Below, piece after piece: positions 63,290 to 64,000 of a stretch of DNA of 64,000 nt; the stretch's first letter is position 1, and each line of letters opens with the position of its first letter. Below the pieces are notes generated by a model, which had not been told where the DNA came from, did no database searches, and saw only the letters and a program-made list of their open reading frames with translations. A program made the translations under genes and the position numbers. The stretch comes from Alphaproteobacteria bacterium (lineage in GTDB: Bacteria > Pseudomonadota > Alphaproteobacteria > UBA8366 > Aestuariispiraceae), in assembly GCA_030065235.1 (NCBI GenBank), contig JASJDC010000003.1, forward strand, positions 186,001 through 250,000, given 5' to 3'.

Positions 63290-64000
63290 TCATCTTAGGG
63301 ACACGACGCCGCCCGGTCCGCGCTGGGCGAGGCCGGCCAGTTCGAGTTCGAGAATAACGCACAGCGCGACGCTTGGAGAAACGCCGACCGTGCGACAGAA
63401 GGCGTCGAGTGCGACCGGCGTATGGCTAAGGCCTTCCAAGATCGGACGGCGGGCCTGATCGATGTCCGCCTCGGTCGCGGCGATCGGTCCAGACTCGAAT
63501 AGATCGCGATTTTCGAAGGCTCCTGCGCCGACCGACGGCCGAATTTCATCCAGAACGTCCTGCGCGTTCTGGATAAGCGTCGCGCCTTGGCGAATCAGCC
63601 CGTTTCCGCCGGCGCTGCGCGGATCCGCCGGCGCGCCTGGAACGGCGAAGACTTGCCGTCCTTGTTCGTTCGCCGTCCGCGCGGTGATCAACGTCCCCGA
63701 CCGCGCTTTCGCCTCGATCACGACGACGCCGAGCGACAGGCCGGAAATGATGCGGTTCCGTTTCGGAAAGTGTCGCGCAATGGGCTTCATGCCTGGCGGC
63801 TCTTCAGACAGGGCCGCGCCCCGCGCTGCGATTTCTCCGTACAGGTTCTGATTTTCGGGTGGGAAAACGGCGTCCACTCCGCCAGCCATCACGGCGACCG
63901 TGCCGGTATCCAGCGCACCGGCATGCGCCGCCGCGTCGATCCCGCGCGCCATGCCGGAGACGATGGAAAAGCCGGCGGCGCCCAAGTCCCGAGCGATCTT
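63290..64000 (-). CDS. dprA: DNA processing protein DprA (cut by window end)
   Basis: About 236 residues of the C-terminal part. The frame remains open to base 64000, so the start lies outside. FSIVSGMARGIDAAAHAGAL, MAGGVDAVFPPEN and HFPKRNRIISGLS are the Rossmann-like DprA blocks, and the last 60 residues form a winged helix. DprA loads RecA on incoming single-stranded DNA. The neighbouring topA is the usual partner in alphaproteobacteria. Confidence 0.96.
   Translation of the reverse strand, partial: KIARDLGAAGFSIVSGMARGIDAAAHAGALDTGTVAVMAGGVDAVFPPENQNLYGEIAARGAALSEEPPGMKPIARHFPKRNRIISGLSLGVVVIEAKARSGTLITARTANEQGRQVFAVPGAPADPRSAGGNGLIRQGATLIQNAQDVLDEIRPSVGAGAFENRDLFESGPIAATEADIDQARRPILEGLSHTPVALDAFCRTVGVSPSVALCVILELELAGLAQRGPGGVVSLR

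Noticed and set aside
1-64000. CRISPR arrays, insertion sequences, rRNA genes or prophage
   Set aside because: I saw no regularly spaced direct repeats, transposase motifs, phage genes or rRNA-like blocks. I could not run a covariance search for tRNAs, so absence is by eye only.

Overview
The window is a GC-rich chromosomal stretch from an alphaproteobacterium, most probably a free-living heterotroph of the Rhodospirillales or a near relative. The evidence is a GcrA cell-cycle regulator, an RpoH-type sigma factor, DUF2336 and DUF2794 proteins, the topA-rnr-rpmG block, and a phenylacetate cluster that uses PaaN rather than PaaZ. I assign no genus. I see no insertion sequence, CRISPR array, rRNA or tRNA gene. 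Most of the window is ordinary core and catabolic chromosome. The less ordinary features are regulatory sites and a few unassigned accessory genes.

Layout. 1-5822: end of purA, then a membrane-anchored pseudokinase with a membrane-protein neighbour, rpoH and rluD facing left, and a small membrane protein. 5841-17954: folE faces a long rightward operon for nucleoside import and breakdown. That operon holds a BMP-type binding protein, an ABC ATPase, two permeases, cytidine deaminase, purine nucleoside phosphorylase, deoC, deoA and deoB, and it ends with a PhyH-type dioxygenase and a HAD hydrolase of unknown purpose. Imported nucleosides would be deaminated or phosphorolysed; DeoB and DeoC then turn the sugar phosphates into glyceraldehyde 3-phosphate and acetaldehyde. 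18008-23780: acyl-CoA dehydrogenase, ferredoxin-NADP reductase, acyl-CoA synthetase, a very small protein and a secreted trypsin-like protease.

23752-34918: phenylacetate degradation. paaG-paaI-paaK-paaX run left and paaN-paaY run right from one shared promoter region. After an EamA exporter gene that looks inserted, paaABCDE follow. PaaK makes phenylacetyl-CoA, PaaABCE (matured with PaaD) epoxidises the ring, PaaG isomerises the epoxide to the oxepin, and PaaN oxidises the ring-opened semialdehyde. PaaI and PaaY are rescue thioesterases. paaF, paaH and paaJ are not here. Both paa promoter regions carry the same inverted repeat, GATAC-N27-GTATC, which I propose as the PaaX operator.

34903-46426: small metabolic genes, including an alpha/beta hydrolase, glutathione peroxidase, a TPMT-like methyltransferase, a YciI protein, a TPP enzyme, mnmC, an XRE regulator, a hydroxypyruvate isomerase-like protein, an ATP-dependent DNA ligase with its exonuclease partner, and a UDP-glucuronate decarboxylase-like enzyme. 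46446-53709: a putative glycosyltransferase, a short gcrA whose upstream region carries a perfect DnaA box and GANTC sites, small conserved proteins, and the YfgM-like/bamB/der cell-envelope and ribosome-assembly group. 53800-64000 (leftward): dprA (cut by the window edge), a DUF2336 gene, topA, rnr, an S41 protease, a Nudix hydrolase and rpmG.
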